NCBI RefSeq assembly: GCF_900112525.1
Contig: NZ_FOMD01000001.1
Coordinates: forward strand, 186,001 to 250,000
DNA length: 64,000 nt
Source: Klenkia taihuensis
GTDB lineage: Bacteria > Actinomycetota > Actinomycetes > Mycobacteriales > Geodermatophilaceae
Direction: 5' to 3'
Part shown: positions 40,074-49,977 of the stretch, one piece after another
Position numbering within the stretch: the first letter of the stretch is position 1
How the letters are laid out: the number at the start of each line of letters is the position of its first letter
Notes under the pieces: generated by a model
What the model saw: the letters and a program-made list of their open reading frames with translations, nothing else
Databases searched by the model: none
What the model was told of the DNA's origin: nothing
Position numbers and translations under genes: made by a program

Positions 40074-41153
40074 TCAGCGCTCGACGTCCCCGCGGATGAA
40101 CGCCTCGACGGCGTCGCGGGCCTCGGAGTCGCTGTACTGCTCCGGCGGGCTCTTCATGAAGTACGAGGACGCCGACAGGATCGGGCCCCCGATCCCGCGG
40201 TCCTTGGCGATCTTGGCGGCCCGGACGGCGTCGATGATGATGCCGGCCGAGTTCGGGGAGTCCCAGACCTCGAGCTTGTACTCCAGGTTCAGCGGGACGT
40301 CGCCGAACGCGCGGCCCTCGAGCCGGACGTAGGCCCACTTGCGGTCCGACAGCCACGGCACGTGGTCCGACGGGCCGATGTGCACGTTGTCCTTGCCCAT
40401 GTCGCGATCGACCTGGCTGGTCACCGCCTGGGTCTTGGAGATCTTCTTGGACTCCAGGCGCTCGCGCTCGAGCATGTTCTTGAAGTCCATGTTGCCGCCG
40501 ACGTTGAGCTGCATCGTGCGGTCGAGCTGCACGCCGCGGTCCTCGAACAGCTTGGCCAGCACCCGGTGGGTGATGGTCGCGCCGACCTGGCTCTTGATGT
40601 CGTCGCCGACGATCGGCACCCCGGCGGCGGTGAACTTGTCGGCCCACTCCTTGGTGCCGGCGATGAAGACCGGCAGGGCGTTGACGAAGGCGACCCCGGC
40701 GTCCAGGGCGGCCTGGGCGTAGAACTCCGCGGCCTCCTGCGAGCCCACGGGCAGGTAGCAGACCAGGACGTCGGCGCCGGACTCGCGCAGCGCGGCGACG
40801 ACGTCGACCGGCTGCTCGTCGGACTCCTCGATGGTCTGCCGGTAGTACTTGCCCAGCCCGTCGAGGGTGGTGCCGCGCTGCACGGTGACCCCGGTCGGCG
40901 GGACGTCGCAGATCTTGATCGTGTTGTTCTCGCTGGCGCCGATGGCCGCGGACAGGTCCTGGCCGACCTTCTTGGCGTCCACGTCGAACGCGGCGACGAA
41001 CTGCACGTCGGAGACGTGGTAGTCGCCGAAGCGGACGTGCATCAGGCCGGGGACGCTGTGCGTCTCGTCGGCGTCCTTGTAGTACTCGACGCCCTGCACG
41101 AGCGACGCCGCGCAGTTGCCGACGCCGACGATCGCGACCTTGACCGATCCCAT
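40074..41153 (-). CDS. ino1: Inositol-3-phosphate synthase
   Basis: A 359-residue NAD enzyme that turns glucose 6-phosphate into 1D-myo-inositol 3-phosphate, the first step to phosphatidylinositol and mycothiol in actinobacteria. Seen: [19 protein letters not shown] (NAD binding), [52 protein letters not shown] and [15 protein letters not shown] at 41153 has GGAGG 5 nt upstream. It is divergent from the DUF5318 gene. A repeat cluster upstream (41271-41304) may be its operator. Confidence 0.95.
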   Translation of the reverse strand: MGSVKVAIVGVGNCAASLVQGVEYYKDADETHSVPGLMHVRFGDYHVSDVQFVAAFDVDAKKVGQDLSAAIGASENNTIKICDVPPTGVTVQRGTTLDGLGKYYRQTIEESDEQPVDVVAALRESGADVLVCYLPVGSQEAAEFYAQAALDAGVAFVNALPVFIAGTKEWADKFTAAGVPIVGDDIKSQVGATITHRVLAKLFEDRGVQLDRTMQLNVGGNMDFKNMLERERLESKKISKTQAVTSQVDRDMGKDNVHIGPSDHVPWLSDRKWAYVRLEGRAFGDVPLNLEYKLEVWDSPNSAGIIIDAVRAAKIAKDRGIGGPILSASSYFMKSPPEQYSDSEARDAVEAFIRGDVER

Positions 41154-41270
41154 GGGTCCTCCTGGAGTGCCGGCGACGCTGCGCGGCGGTTGGTGGTGTG
41201 GTGCGGGCTGCTGGTGCGCTCCGTCAGGGACGGCCGCGCTGCCGGCCGGACGACACGAACATAACGGGAA

Positions 41271-41304
41271 GTTTGTCAGCTTGCATACGGATCCGTTTGT
41301 CAGG
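41271..41304. promoter_or_regulatory. Candidate operator between ino1 and the DUF5318 gene
   Basis: GTTTGTCAG occurs at 41271-41279 and again at 41295-41303. The perfect palindrome ACGGATCCGT (41287-41296) lies between and overlaps the second copy. The patch is AT-richer than its surroundings. TATGTT on the minus strand close to it is a possible ino1 -10. Confidence 0.4.
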
Positions 41305-41339
41305 TCCCGGCCGGCCGCCGGTGGTCGTACGGTGGATCG

Positions 41340-41750
41340 GTGCCACGCCGATCGGTGGTCGACCACACCCTGCGCAAGCGCGCCGTGCTGGCCGACGTGC
41401 GCGCCGGCCGGGTCGCCCTCGCCGAGGTCTGCGACGCCACCCCGCACCTCGTCCAGGCCGCCCGCCACCACGGCGAGGAGACCGCCGACCGCTGCCCGGT
41501 GTGCCAGAACACGCTGCTGACCAGGGTCAACTACGTCTACGGTGAGGCGTTGGGGACGGTCGCCGGGCAGGCGAAGCGGCAACGCGAGCTCGCCCGGATG
41601 GACGCGATGCAGGACGAGTTCGCCGTCTACGCCGTCGAGGTCTGCCGCAGCTGCCGCTGGAACCACCTGGTCAGCTCGTACGTGCTCGGCGCGGAGCCCG
41701 TCCCCGGCCAGCAGCCCCGCCGCACCCGGCGCCGGACCGCCCCGGACTGA
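41340..41750 (+). CDS. DUF5318 family protein
   Basis: A 136-residue protein of unknown function. Two Cys pairs (RCPVCQN and VCRSCRW) look like a zinc ribbon split by a helical segment. It ends in an Arg/Pro-rich tail. The family is found next to ino1 and a class A PBP in many actinobacteria, as here. The GTG is 6 nt after TACGGT (41328-41333), so the mRNA is probably leaderless. Confidence 0.8.
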   Translation: MPRRSVVDHTLRKRAVLADVRAGRVALAEVCDATPHLVQAARHHGEETADRCPVCQNTLLTRVNYVYGEALGTVAGQAKRQRELARMDAMQDEFAVYAVEVCRSCRWNHLVSSYVLGAEPVPGQQPRRTRRRTAPD

Positions 41751-41912
41751 CGCCCGGCCCCACGACACGGGTCCGTGGACGGACCGTTCCCGGCCGTGCA
41801 CAGGGAGAGCGGTCATCCTGGACCGCGACACACCGGCCGGGGCATGCTGGTCCGCTGACCCGAGCCCGTCGGCACCGACCCGACCACCGATCCGCAGAGA
41901 GGGGCCACCGCC

Positions 41913-44291
41913 GTGCCTCCCCACGACGAGACCTCGCCCGTCGGGCCGCCCGCGGGCTCCGTGCGCCGTCCCCCGCCGGCCCGGGCCGCCCGCTCCGGCG
42001 GGGGCGGGGGCGGCCGGCCCGACCCGCGCCGCCCCGACCCCCGGTCCGCGCGGCGCGGCGGCGACCGCGGCCGGACGACGGCCGCCCGCTCCGGCGGGGC
42101 CGCGACGGTGTCGGCCAAGCCCGCGGCCCGGAAGCGGGGCAAGGGCAAGCGGACGGCGAAGCAGAAGCGGCGCCGCGTCTACAAGGTCCTCGCCTCGCTG
42201 GTGCTGGGCGGCCTGCTGCTGCTCGGCGTCTTCGTCGGCGTGGTCTACGCCAACACGTCGGTCCCCGACCTGGACGACGTCCAGCAGGACCAGCTGTCGA
42301 TCATCTACTACTCCGACGGCACCACCGAGATGGCCCGGCTGGGCACCGAGAACCGGATCAACGTCCCCCTGGACCAGGTCTCCGAGCCCGCGCGGGAGGC
42401 CGTGCTGGCCGCGGAGAACCGCAACTTCTACTCCGACCCGGGCATCTCGGTCACCGGCATCGCCCGGGCGGCGTGGAGCAACCTGACGAGCGGGTCCACG
42501 CAGGGCGGGTCGACGATCACCCAGCAGTACGTGAAGAACACGCTGCTCACCGCCGACCAGACGTTCAGCCGCAAGTTCCAGGAGCTGTTCCTGGCGGTGA
42601 AGCTGGACAACAACTACTCCAAGGACGAGATCCTCGAGGGGTACCTCAACACCATCTACTTCGGTCGCGGCGCCTACGGCATCCAGGCCGCGGCGCAGAC
42701 CTACTTCGGCGTCGACGCCAGTGCGCTGACCGCGCAGCAGGGCGCCGTCCTCGCCGTCCTGATCCGCAGCCCCAGTGCCTACGACCCGGCCACCAACCCC
42801 GAGGGCGCGCAGGACCGCTGGGGCCTGGTGCTCGACGGCATGGTCGAGCAGGACTGGCTCAGCCCCGCCGACCGGGAGGCCTCGACCTACCCCGAGGTGC
42901 TGCCGGCGTCCACGGCCAACCTCAACTACCCCGACGGCCCCGAGGGGTTCATCGCCCGCCAGGTGGTCTCCGAGCTGCAGGACCGCTACGGCCTCGACGA
43001 CCAGGACGTCTTCGCCGGTGGCCTGCGGATCACCAGCACCGTCAACAAGGGCTACCAGGACGCCGCGGCCGCCGCGGTGGCCGACGTCATGGCGGGCGAG
43101 CCGGAGAACCTGCGGCAGGCCCTGGTGTCGGTCGACCCGCGCACCGGCGCGGTGCTGACCTACTACAGCCCGGTGACGTCCACCGGCACCGACTACGTCC
43201 AGGCGCAGCGCCAGCCCGGCTCGTCGATGAAGCCGTACGTGATGGCCACCGCGCTGGAGCAGGGCATCGGGGTGCAGACCCGCTGGGACGGCAGCTCGCC
43301 GCAGACCTTCCCCGACCGCGAGGCCCCGGTGCGCAACTCCGGCGGCGCCTCGTGCGGCAACTGCACGCTGGTCCAGGCCATGACGCGCTCGCTGAACACC
43401 ACCTTCTACGGGCTGGCCTACGAGGTCGGGGCCGAGAACGTGCGCGACACGGCGCTGGCCGCCACCGGCATGCCCGACACCTGGTCCGGGGGTGCCCTCG
43501 ACGGGCTGCGCACCCTGGCGAACGCCGACGGCTTCACCGGCTCGGCGATCGGCATCGGCGAGTACGAGATGCGCCCGATCGACCAGGCGTCCGGGTTCGC
43601 CACCATCGCCAACGGCGGGGTGCGGCACGCCACGCACATCGTGTCCCAGGTGACCGACTCGGCGGGCGGGGTCATCGTCTCGCCCGACGCCGTGGTCGAC
43701 ACCGGGACGCAGGCCATGCCGGCCGACGTCGCCAGCGACACCACCTACTCGATGGAGGGCGTCGCGGAGTACTCCCGCCGCAGCCTGGACGGCGACCGGC
43801 CGGTGGCCAGCAAGACCGGCACCCAGGGCCAGGGCGAGGACAACTCCGACGCGTGGATGGTCGGCTTCACCCCGTCGATCTCGACGGCGGTGTGGATGGG
43901 CAACGACAGCCCCAGCGAGCCGATCGTGAACGCCTCCGGGTCGATCATCTTCGGCTCGGGCCTGCCGGGGGCGATCTGGCAGCAGTACATGGACGCCGTC
44001 CTCGCCGGCACGCCGGTGGAGGAGCTGCCCAGCGAGCCGGTCATCGACGGCGACTCCGGCCGGGGTGCGCCGGTGGAGCAGACCACCCAGGCCCCGCCGC
44101 GCACCACGACGCAGGCCCCGGCGCCGACCACCGAGGCCCCGGCGCCGACCACCGAGGCCCCGCCGACGACGACGCAGGCCCCGCCGACGACGACGCAGGC
44201 CCCACCGCCGACGACGCAGGCCCCACCGCCGACGACGCAGGGCCCACCGTCCATCGTGGTGCCTCCCGGGAACGGTCAGCCGAACGGCTGA
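41913..44291 (+). CDS. Class A penicillin-binding protein (transglycosylase-transpeptidase)
   Basis: A 792-residue bifunctional murein synthase. An Arg/Gly-rich cytoplasmic head (about 90 residues) precedes one membrane helix ([20 protein letters not shown]). The GT51 domain has [10 protein letters not shown] with the catalytic Glu near 168, [12 protein letters not shown] and [18 protein letters not shown]. The transpeptidase domain has SSMK (catalytic Ser 437), SLN and KTGT near 634. The tail (about 715-792) is a Thr/Pro/Gln repeat of the TTQAP type. It resembles the PonA1/PonA2 class. GTG at 41913 follows a GGGG-type ribosome-binding site. Confidence 0.95.
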   Translation: MPPHDETSPVGPPAGSVRRPPPARAARSGGGGGGRPDPRRPDPRSARRGGDRGRTTAARSGGAATVSAKPAARKRGKGKRTAKQKRRRVYKVLASLVLGGLLLLGVFVGVVYANTSVPDLDDVQQDQLSIIYYSDGTTEMARLGTENRINVPLDQVSEPAREAVLAAENRNFYSDPGISVTGIARAAWSNLTSGSTQGGSTITQQYVKNTLLTADQTFSRKFQELFLAVKLDNNYSKDEILEGYLNTIYFGRGAYGIQAAAQTYFGVDASALTAQQGAVLAVLIRSPSAYDPATNPEGAQDRWGLVLDGMVEQDWLSPADREASTYPEVLPASTANLNYPDGPEGFIARQVVSELQDRYGLDDQDVFAGGLRITSTVNKGYQDAAAAAVADVMAGEPENLRQALVSVDPRTGAVLTYYSPVTSTGTDYVQAQRQPGSSMKPYVMATALEQGIGVQTRWDGSSPQTFPDREAPVRNSGGASCGNCTLVQAMTRSLNTTFYGLAYEVGAENVRDTALAATGMPDTWSGGALDGLRTLANADGFTGSAIGIGEYEMRPIDQASGFATIANGGVRHATHIVSQVTDSAGGVIVSPDAVVDTGTQAMPADVASDTTYSMEGVAEYSRRSLDGDRPVASKTGTQGQGEDNSDAWMVGFTPSISTAVWMGNDSPSEPIVNASGSIIFGSGLPGAIWQQYMDAVLAGTPVEELPSEPVIDGDSGRGAPVEQTTQAPPRTTTQAPAPTTEAPAPTTEAPPTTTQAPPTTTQAPPPTTQAPPPTTQGPPSIVVPPGNGQPNG
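44060..44260 (+). repeat. Imperfect tandem repeat coding the PBP Thr/Pro/Gln tail
   Basis: The sequence repeats units that encode TTQAPP and TTEAPA, with copies differing mainly at third positions. It makes a flexible extracellular tail. Copy number is likely to vary between strains. Confidence 0.7.
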
Positions 44292-44313
44292 GACGCCGGG
44301 GCAGACTGTCGCC

Positions 44314-45924
44314 GTGAGCACGCAGGACACGGGCCCGCCGCCGGCCGACCAGCCGGACGGCGGGCCCGCGTCGTCCCCGGTGCGGGTGAGCGAGCCGCCC
44401 CGGGTGGCCGCACCGCCGTGGCCGGACCGGGTGGTGCCCAGCTGGACCGACCGGGTCGCCGCCCAGGCCAGCGAGGCCGTCGGTGGTCCGTGGGGCCGGC
44501 ACGCGGTCACCGGGCGCGCGCTGTTCTGGACCCCGCTGCGGGTCTGCCTGCTGTTCTGCGTGGTCGGGCTCGCGCTCGCCTGGGCCAAGCAGAACCCCTG
44601 CTCGGACGGCAACTGGGTGGGCTCGAAGCAGTACACCCACTTCTGCTACTCCGACACCGTCCCGCTGTTCGGCCTGCGCGGCCTGGACACCGGCCAGGTG
44701 CCCTACCTGGGCTCGGCGGTGGAGTACCCGGTGCTCACCGGCGGGTTCATGTGGATCGCCTCGGTGCTGGCCCGCGGCTACGACTCGCTGGCCCAGACGG
44801 TCGGCCTGCTGCCCGCCGTCGTGCCGGTGCAGAGCTACTACGTGGTGACCTGCCTGATGCTCGGCGTCTGCGCGCTGCTGGTGACCCGGTCGGTCGTGGG
44901 CCTGACCGGACGGCGGCCCTGGGACGCCGCGATGATCGGGCTGTCCCCGCTGCTGGTGGTGCACGCCTTCACCAACTGGGACCTGTTCGCCGTCGCGCTG
45001 GCCTCGCTGGGCATGTGGGCCTGGGCGAAGCGGCACCCGGTGCTGGCCGGGGTGCTGATCGGCCTGGGGACGGCGGCCAAGCTCTACCCGGTGCTGCTGC
45101 TGGGCGTCCTGCTGGTGCTGTGCCTGCGGGCCGGGAAGCTGCGCGCCTGGGCCATGACCACCGTGGCCGCGGCCGCCGCCTGGCTGGTGGTCAACCTGCC
45201 GGTCGCGCTGCTGGCGCCGGAGAACTGGCAGCTGTTCTTCACGCTCAACGACAGCCGGCCCGCCGACCCGGACACGCTGTGGAACATCGCCATCCAGGCC
45301 AGCGGCGGCACCCTGTTCGACGGCCCGCTCGCCGAGGGGCAGAGCCCGTCGGTGCTCAACGCCTGGGTCGCGGTGGCCACCGTGGCGGTCTGCGTCGCGG
45401 TCGCGGTGCTCGGACTCACCGCCCCGCAGCGGCCCCGCGTCGCCCAGCTGGCGTTCCTGCTGGTGGCCGGGTTCCTGCTGGTCAACAAGGTGTGGAGCCC
45501 GCAGTACTCGCTGTGGCTGCTCCCGCTGGCGGTGCTGGCCCGGCCGTCCTGGCGGTCGCTGCTGCTGTGGCAGGCCACCGAGGCGGTGCTCTGGGTGCCC
45601 CGGCTGCTCTGGTACCTCGGCACCGACAACAAGGGCGTCGACGTGCAGTGGTTCTTCCTCGCCGTCGGGGTGCGCGACGTCGCCGTCCTCGTGCTGATGG
45701 CCTTGGTGGTGCGGGACGTGTGGCACCCGGAGCTGGACCGGGTCCGGCGCAGCTGGCCCGGCACCGACGACCCCGCGGGCGGCGTCCTCGACGGCGCCCC
45801 CGACCGGTTCCGGCTAGCCCAGCGCCGCCCGGACCCGGGTGATCTCGCCGGCGTGGGACGCGGCGTCGCCGGGGGTCTCCAGGACGACGGGGCAGCCGGC
45901 CGCCCGCGCGACACCGAGCAGTAG
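44314..45924 (+). CDS. GT87-like membrane mannosyltransferase
   Basis: A 536-residue polytopic membrane protein with about 9-10 helices, resembling the GT-C glycosyltransferases of family 87 (DUF2029) that use polyprenyl-phosphate mannose in actinobacterial glycolipid synthesis. Seen: [21 protein letters not shown] (the acidic catalytic loop is in this area), [36 protein letters not shown] and [18 protein letters not shown]. The GTG at 44314 follows CAGACT by 6 nt. The last 37 codons overlap the 3' end of the nfo gene on the other strand by 111 bp. Confidence 0.82.
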   Translation: MSTQDTGPPPADQPDGGPASSPVRVSEPPRVAAPPWPDRVVPSWTDRVAAQASEAVGGPWGRHAVTGRALFWTPLRVCLLFCVVGLALAWAKQNPCSDGNWVGSKQYTHFCYSDTVPLFGLRGLDTGQVPYLGSAVEYPVLTGGFMWIASVLARGYDSLAQTVGLLPAVVPVQSYYVVTCLMLGVCALLVTRSVVGLTGRRPWDAAMIGLSPLLVVHAFTNWDLFAVALASLGMWAWAKRHPVLAGVLIGLGTAAKLYPVLLLGVLLVLCLRAGKLRAWAMTTVAAAAAWLVVNLPVALLAPENWQLFFTLNDSRPADPDTLWNIAIQASGGTLFDGPLAEGQSPSVLNAWVAVATVAVCVAVAVLGLTAPQRPRVAQLAFLLVAGFLLVNKVWSPQYSLWLLPLAVLARPSWRSLLLWQATEAVLWVPRLLWYLGTDNKGVDVQWFFLAVGVRDVAVLVLMALVVRDVWHPELDRVRRSWPGTDDPAGGVLDGAPDRFRLAQRRPDPGDLAGVGRGVAGGLQDDGAAGRPRDTEQ

Positions 45925-46626
45925 CTCCTCCGGGATGGCGCCCTCGCCGAGCGGGGCGTGCCGGTCGCGGTTGGAGCCGGCCTCGTCACGGCTGTCGTTG
46001 AGGTGCACCAGGTCGATGCGGCCGGTGATCGCCCGCACGTCGTCGACCACGGTGGCCAGGTCCCACCCGGCCGCCCAGGCGTGGCAGGTGTCGAGCACGA
46101 ACCCGGCGCCGAACTCCCCGACCGCGTCCCACAGCCGGGCCAGCGCGTCGAGCTCGCGGGCCATCGCCCCGTCGCCGCCGGCGGTGTTCTCGACGAGCAC
46201 GGGGACGGGGAAGCCGCCGTCGGCCGCCTGCCGCTCGAAGAGCTTGCGCCAGTTGTCGAAGCCCGCGGCCGGGTCGTCCTTGCCGGTGACGTGCCCGCCG
46301 TGCACCACCATCCCGGCCGCACCGATCGCCGCCGAGGCCTGCGCGTGCTGGCCGAGCAGCTTGCGGCTGGGGATGCGGATGCGGTTGTTCGTCGAGGCCA
46401 CGTTGAGCACGTACGGGGCGTGCACGAACACCGTCAGGTCGGCGTCACGCAGCTCGTCGGCGTCGGGCCGGGGCTTGGGGGCCTTCCAGTCCTGCGGGTC
46501 GGCGAGGAAGACCTGGACCGCCGAGGCGTCGACCTCGGCGGCCCGGGCCAGCACGCCGCCGTCCTCGACCTCGTTCCCCTCGGTGAGACCCGACCCGACG
46601 TGCACTCCCACGGCCTGTGACGACAT
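45814..46626 (-). CDS. nfo: Endonuclease IV (AP endonuclease)
   Basis: A 270-residue TIM-barrel nuclease that cuts 5' of abasic sites. Zinc-ligand blocks are all seen: FVHAPYVLN, MVVHGGHVTG, VLVENTAGG, FVLDTCHAWAAG, LVHLNDSRDEAGS, RDRHAPLGEG and VVLETPG. ATG at 46626 is 7 nt after TACGTT (46639-46634), so it is probably leaderless. Its 3' end overlaps the GT87-like gene by 111 bp, convergent. Confidence 0.93.
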   Translation of the reverse strand: MSSQAVGVHVGSGLTEGNEVEDGGVLARAAEVDASAVQVFLADPQDWKAPKPRPDADELRDADLTVFVHAPYVLNVASTNNRIRIPSRKLLGQHAQASAAIGAAGMVVHGGHVTGKDDPAAGFDNWRKLFERQAADGGFPVPVLVENTAGGDGAMARELDALARLWDAVGEFGAGFVLDTCHAWAAGWDLATVVDDVRAITGRIDLVHLNDSRDEAGSNRDRHAPLGEGAIPEELLLGVARAAGCPVVLETPGDAASHAGEITRVRAALG

Positions 46627-46773
46627 GCCCCCGAACGTAGGCCGTGGGGGTGACATCGAGATGCGCGCGTATCTCCCACGTCACACACTCGTTGTCGCAC
46701 GTGATAGGTGTTACTCGTAGGTACTACTGGCGGGTAACCGGCAGCTCGGGTCTCGACGGAGAGGCGCAGGACG

Positions 46774-47805
46774 ATGCACAGCGGACGGATCGCCCGGTCG
46801 GCACGGCGTGGCATCGCCGTGCTCACGCTCGGTTGGCTGCTCGCGGTGGCGGGCTCGGTGCTCGCCGCGCCGGCCGCCACCGCGGCCCCGACGGCGACGG
46901 TGGAGATCAGGACGCTCACCCCGCCGACGGTGAGCATCGACGCCGGCGGCACCGTCACGTTCGTGAACTCGGTGGCCTCCTACCCGGCCAGCGTCACCCT
47001 GCCGCTGGTCGGCTCGCTGGGCGGCACGGTCTACACCGACATCTCGGTGACCTTCAACGGCTCCACCAAGGGCCTGCAGCTGGGCCAGTCGGCGCAGTAC
47101 ACGTTCCCGTCGAGCACGGTCGGCGCGATCACCTACACCTACCGGGTGGTGCCGGCCACGGGCACGCCGTCGGCCGTGGTCAACGACCTGGTCAACGGCA
47201 TCGTCCGCAGCCTCCCGGCGCTGCCGGTCGGCACGCCCTTCGTGGTGAACACCCTGGTGCCGCTGCCGAACCTGCCCTCGGCGAACCTGCCCACGCTGCC
47301 GCCGGTCAACGTGGCCGTCCCGACCCAGGTGCCCGCGGCGCCGTCCGCCCCGGTGGACACCCCGGTGACGGGTGGCGGCGAGCAGGCCCCCGCCCCGGCC
47401 ACCGAGCAGCCGGCCCCGTCGGTCGACGGCACCGGCTACGCCTACGGGGTGCCCAGCACCTCCGGGCAGCTGGCCCCGCTGGACACCTCCGCGGCCGCGG
47501 CCTTCGACCCCTCCCGCTTCGCGACCGGTGACGCCGCGTCCTCGCGCGGCAACGGCAGCGGTGGCGGCGGGGTGGCCGGCAGCTACGACGGCGCCTCGGT
47601 CCCGGTCTTCGGCCAGCTCGCCGGGCTGGACGGCGCGCTGCCCGGCGGCAGCGGGGACGACGTCGAGGTGGCCTCGGACTCCCAGGCCGCCAGCCCCGAC
47701 CCGGCGCTGTCGGTGCCGGCCCTGGCCGCCGTGGTCGCGCTGGCCGGAGTCACCGCCGCCCTGGTGCGCACCCACCTGGCCCAGCGGGCGTCCTCCCGCT
47801 CCTGA
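46774..47805 (+). CDS. Secreted membrane-anchored protein, cupredoxin-like domain
   Basis: I cannot assign a function. The 343-residue protein has a signal peptide ([20 protein letters not shown]), then a beta-rich domain (residues 40-135; [36 protein letters not shown]) that recalls cupredoxins but without clear copper ligands. A long Pro/Ala/Gly linker follows, then a C-terminal helix ([18 protein letters not shown]) with a basic tail, which should anchor it in the membrane. The upstream 46627-46773 segment is AT-richer and has TAGGTG/TAGGTA words. It precedes the rpsF operon by 150 bp. Confidence 0.7.
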   Translation: MHSGRIARSARRGIAVLTLGWLLAVAGSVLAAPAATAAPTATVEIRTLTPPTVSIDAGGTVTFVNSVASYPASVTLPLVGSLGGTVYTDISVTFNGSTKGLQLGQSAQYTFPSSTVGAITYTYRVVPATGTPSAVVNDLVNGIVRSLPALPVGTPFVVNTLVPLPNLPSANLPTLPPVNVAVPTQVPAAPSAPVDTPVTGGGEQAPAPATEQPAPSVDGTGYAYGVPSTSGQLAPLDTSAAAAFDPSRFATGDAASSRGNGSGGGGVAGSYDGASVPVFGQLAGLDGALPGGSGDDVEVASDSQAASPDPALSVPALAAVVALAGVTAALVRTHLAQRASSRS

Positions 47806-47834
47806 CCTGCGAGGACGCCGCCCCCGGCGGCTGG

Positions 47835-47840
47835 TACCCT
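47835..47840 (+). promoter_or_regulatory. Candidate -10 of the rpsF operon
   Basis: TACCCT, 116 nt before rpsF. No clear -35 is seen. It would give a leader of about 110 nt that contains the S6:S18-type element. Confidence 0.5.
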
Positions 47841-47901
47841 CGGCGGAGCGCTCCTGTCCGGCTGCTGTCCTGGGCCGTCCGGGGGCGCGACGCGTGCAAG
47901 C

Positions 47902-47944
47902 CCTCCTGCTGCAGATGCCCTGCAGCCGCCGAGACCAGAGGAGG
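47902..47944 (+). promoter_or_regulatory. S6:S18-type leader element sequestering the rpsF Shine-Dalgarno
   Basis: CCTCCT (47902-47907) pairs with AGGAGG (47939-47944), the ribosome-binding site. Inside it GCTGCAG pairs with CTGCAGC (47908-47914 and 47920-47926). The remaining 3' bulge, about 12 nt, carries CCGAG next to the helix. Two helices with a CCG-bearing 3' bulge match the known rpsF leader that binds the S6:S18 complex. Autoregulation is inferred. Confidence 0.6.
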
Positions 47945-47955
47945 TGGGGTTCTCC

Positions 47956-48243
47956 GTGCGTCACTACGAATTGATGATCATCCTCGATCCCGAGCTGGAG
48001 GAGCGTTCGATCGCTCCCAGCCTGGACCGGTTCCTCTCCGTCGTCACCAACGCCGGTGGCACCGCGAAGACCGAGATCTGGGGCCGTCGCCGCCTGGCGT
48101 ACGAGATCAAGAAGAACGTCGAGGGCATCTACGCCGTCGTCGACATCCAGGCCGAGCCCGCCGCGGTCGCCGAGCTGGACCGCCAGCTCAACCTGAACGA
48201 GTCCATCCTGCGCACGAAGCTGATGCGTCCCGAGGTCCACTGA
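47956..48243 (+). CDS. rpsF: 30S ribosomal protein S6
   Basis: A 95-residue small-subunit protein that binds as a heterodimer with S18. It starts [21 protein letters not shown] and contains [18 protein letters not shown]. The GTG at 47956 matches the family; the GTG at 47944 would overlap the ribosome-binding site. First gene of the rpsF-ssb-rpsR-rplI operon. Confidence 0.97.
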   Translation: MRHYELMIILDPELEERSIAPSLDRFLSVVTNAGGTAKTEIWGRRRLAYEIKKNVEGIYAVVDIQAEPAAVAELDRQLNLNESILRTKLMRPEVH

Positions 48244-48245
48244 CC

Positions 48246-48743
48246 ATGGCCGGCGAAACCGTCATCACCGTCATCGGCAACCTGACCGCCGACCCGGAGT
48301 TGCGTTTCACGCCGTCCGGGGCTGCCGTCGCGAACTTCACCGTGGCGTCCACGCCGCGGACCTTCGACCGCCAGACGTCGGAGTGGAAGGACGGCGAGGC
48401 CCTCTTCCTGCGCTGCAACGTGTGGCGGCAGGCGGCCGAGAACGTCGCCGAGTCCCTCACCCGTGGCTCCCGGGTCATCGTCAGCGGTCGCCTGAAGCAG
48501 CGTTCCTTCGACACGAAGGAAGGCGAGAAGCGCACCGTCGTCGAGCTGGAGGTCGACGAGATCGGCCCCTCGCTCCGCTACGCCACCGCGAAGGTCACCA
48601 AGGCCAACCGCGGCGACGGCGGCGGTGGCGGGTTCGGCGGCGGCTCCGGCGGCGGTGGGGGCTTCGGCTCCTCCGGCGGCGGTGGCGGCTCCAGCGACCC
48701 GTGGTCGACCCCGGCCTCGTCCTCCGACGAGCCCCCCTTCTGA
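48246..48743 (+). CDS. ssb: Single-stranded DNA-binding protein
   Basis: A 165-residue SSB. The OB fold is residues 1-115 ([55 protein letters not shown]). A Gly-rich linker (about 122-148) follows and the acidic tip DEPPF ends the protein, the docking site for partner proteins. ATG start 2 bases after the rpsF stop. The operon position is the classic one. Confidence 0.97.
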   Translation: MAGETVITVIGNLTADPELRFTPSGAAVANFTVASTPRTFDRQTSEWKDGEALFLRCNVWRQAAENVAESLTRGSRVIVSGRLKQRSFDTKEGEKRTVVELEVDEIGPSLRYATAKVTKANRGDGGGGGFGGGSGGGGGFGSSGGGGGSSDPWSTPASSSDEPPF

Positions 48744-48773
48744 TCTCGTACCACCCCTGAGAAAGAGAACCCA

Positions 48774-49010
48774 GTGCCCAAGCCTCCGATTCGCAAGCCG
48801 AAGAAGAAGGTCTGCCAGTTCTGCAAGGACAAGGCGACCTACGTCGACTACAAGGACACGACCCTGCTGCGGAAGTTCATCTCCGACCGCGGCAAGATCC
48901 GTGCCCGCCGCGTCAGCGGCAACTGCAGCCAGCACCAGCGCGACGTCGCCGTGGCCGTGAAGAACAGCCGCGAGATGGCCCTGCTGCCCTACACCTCCAC
49001 GGCGCGCTGA
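48774..49010 (+). CDS. rpsR: 30S ribosomal protein S18
   Basis: A 78-residue S18. It has the Cys-containing form ([10 protein letters not shown] and GNCSQHQ), so it should bind zinc; actinobacteria often carry a second, Cys-free copy elsewhere. Also seen: [22 protein letters not shown] start at 48774. It binds 16S rRNA with S6. Confidence 0.97.
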   Translation: MPKPPIRKPKKKVCQFCKDKATYVDYKDTTLLRKFISDRGKIRARRVSGNCSQHQRDVAVAVKNSREMALLPYTSTAR

Positions 49011-49012
49011 CC

Positions 49013-49468
49013 ATGAGCGCATCGAAGCTGATCCTGACCCACGAGGTCGCCGGCCTCGGCTCCGCCGGGGACACCGTCGAGGTGAAGGGCGGGTACGCCC
49101 GCAACTACCTCCTGCCCCGCGGCCTGGCGATCGTCGCCTCGCGCGGTGCCGAGAAGCAGGTGGCCGGCATCCGCCGGGCGCGTGCGGCCCGCGAGGTCGC
49201 CACGCTCGAGGAGGCCAAGCAGGTCGCCGGCCAGCTGGGCTCGCTGACCGTCACCGTGCCGGCCAAGGCCGGCAAGGGCGGCCGCCTGTTCGGCTCGATC
49301 ACCACGGCCGACGTCGTCGCCGCGGTGACCGCCGCCGGTGGTCCCTCGCTGGACCGTCGTCGCGTCGAGCTGCCCAGCTCGATCAAGTCGACCGGTGCCC
49401 ACACCGTCACGGTGCGGGTGCACCCCGAGGTCAGCGCCACGCTGGCCATCGAGGTCGTCGCGGCCTGA
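49013..49468 (+). CDS. rplI: 50S ribosomal protein L9
   Basis: A 151-residue L9, with the N-terminal RNA-binding lobe (KLILTHEVAGLGSAGDTVEV, GGYARNYLLPRGLA), the long connecting helix and the C-terminal lobe (GRLFGSITTADVVAAVT). ATG two bases after the rpsR stop. Last gene of the operon, followed by a strong terminator. Confidence 0.97.
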   Translation: MSASKLILTHEVAGLGSAGDTVEVKGGYARNYLLPRGLAIVASRGAEKQVAGIRRARAAREVATLEEAKQVAGQLGSLTVTVPAKAGKGGRLFGSITTADVVAAVTAAGGPSLDRRRVELPSSIKSTGAHTVTVRVHPEVSATLAIEVVAA

Positions 49469-49482
49469 TCCCAGGTCGTCCC

Positions 49483-49519
49483 GGAGGGGGCGTCGGACCA
49501 CTGGTCCGGCGCCCCCTCC
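49483..49519 (+). terminator. Terminator after rplI
   Basis: GGAGGGGGCG plus TCGGACC pair with GGTCCGG plus CGCCCCCTCC around a loop ACT: a 17-bp stem with one T-G pair. It lies 15 bp past the rplI stop. Confidence 0.9.
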
Positions 49520-49548
49520 GCCGTTCCCGGCCCCCTGCGCCCAGCGTT

Positions 49549-49606
49549 GATCAGGGGGGTTGATCGAACTCCGTCCTCCCTCGCGAGATCTGGTGCGGGA
49601 GGACGG
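49549..49606. repeat. Palindromic REP-like element
   Basis: TTGATC occurs twice in the first 25 bases; then CCGTCCTCCC (49571-49580) and GGGAGGACGG (49597-49606) form a 10-bp perfect stem around a 16-nt centre containing TCGCGA. It looks like a dispersed intergenic palindrome, but no second copy was noticed in this window. Confidence 0.4.
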
Positions 49607-49728
49607 ACTCCCGTGCAGGAGGACGGCGCCGGCGGCATGTGCCAGGCGCGCACGGGGCTGGTGGTGAGGGTGGTGCGACGCGCCCGTCCACGACGCGCCC
49701 GGGCCGGCGACCGGATGAAGTTTTTCTG

Positions 49729-49869
49729 CCGTCCACAGCCTGGGGCCAGCCGATCACCAGGTGACGGCGCCCTTTCCGTCAGGTGACGGGTGGCCGTCCC
49801 GACGCCGTCCACACGGCGGCTGCGTCCGTCCACCGCGGTGTCCACAGGTTGTGCAGAGCGGTGTGCACA
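49729..49869 (+). promoter_or_regulatory. DnaA-box-like cluster upstream of dnaB
   Basis: Matches to TTGTCCACA: CCGTCCACA at 49729-49737 and 49805-49813 (7/9 each), GTGTCCACA at 49838-49846 (8/9), GTGTGCACA at 49861-49869, and TCGTGGACG next to it. All of the first four face the same way. Confidence 0.45.
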
Positions 49870-49977
49870 GCGGTCGTGGACGACGCCCCCGCGGCTGCCT
49901 AGCGTTCCTCCCCGAGCGCGCCGCGGGCGCCCGACCGGCCGCCCCGCGGAACTGTCGGACCCCGGCGGTAGCAAGGA

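Noticed and set aside
18114-41855. ATGCTGGTCCGC shared by the rpmH and PBP upstream regions
   Set aside because: A 12-base match in both regions (18114-18125 and 41844-41855) is notable, but the flanks differ, the PBP copy has a poor hexamer (CATGCT), and chance in GC-rich promoters is possible.
44065-44313. N-terminal extension of the GT87-like gene into the PBP tail
   Set aside because: The extended frame is an Arg/Pro shadow of the PBP repeat; GTG 44314 after CAGACT gives a normal start.
49547-49786. 79-codon reading frame between rplI and dnaB
   Set aside because: No ribosome-binding site, no recognisable domain, Arg-rich composition like shadow frames of GC-rich DNA, and it runs through a palindrome and DnaA-box words.
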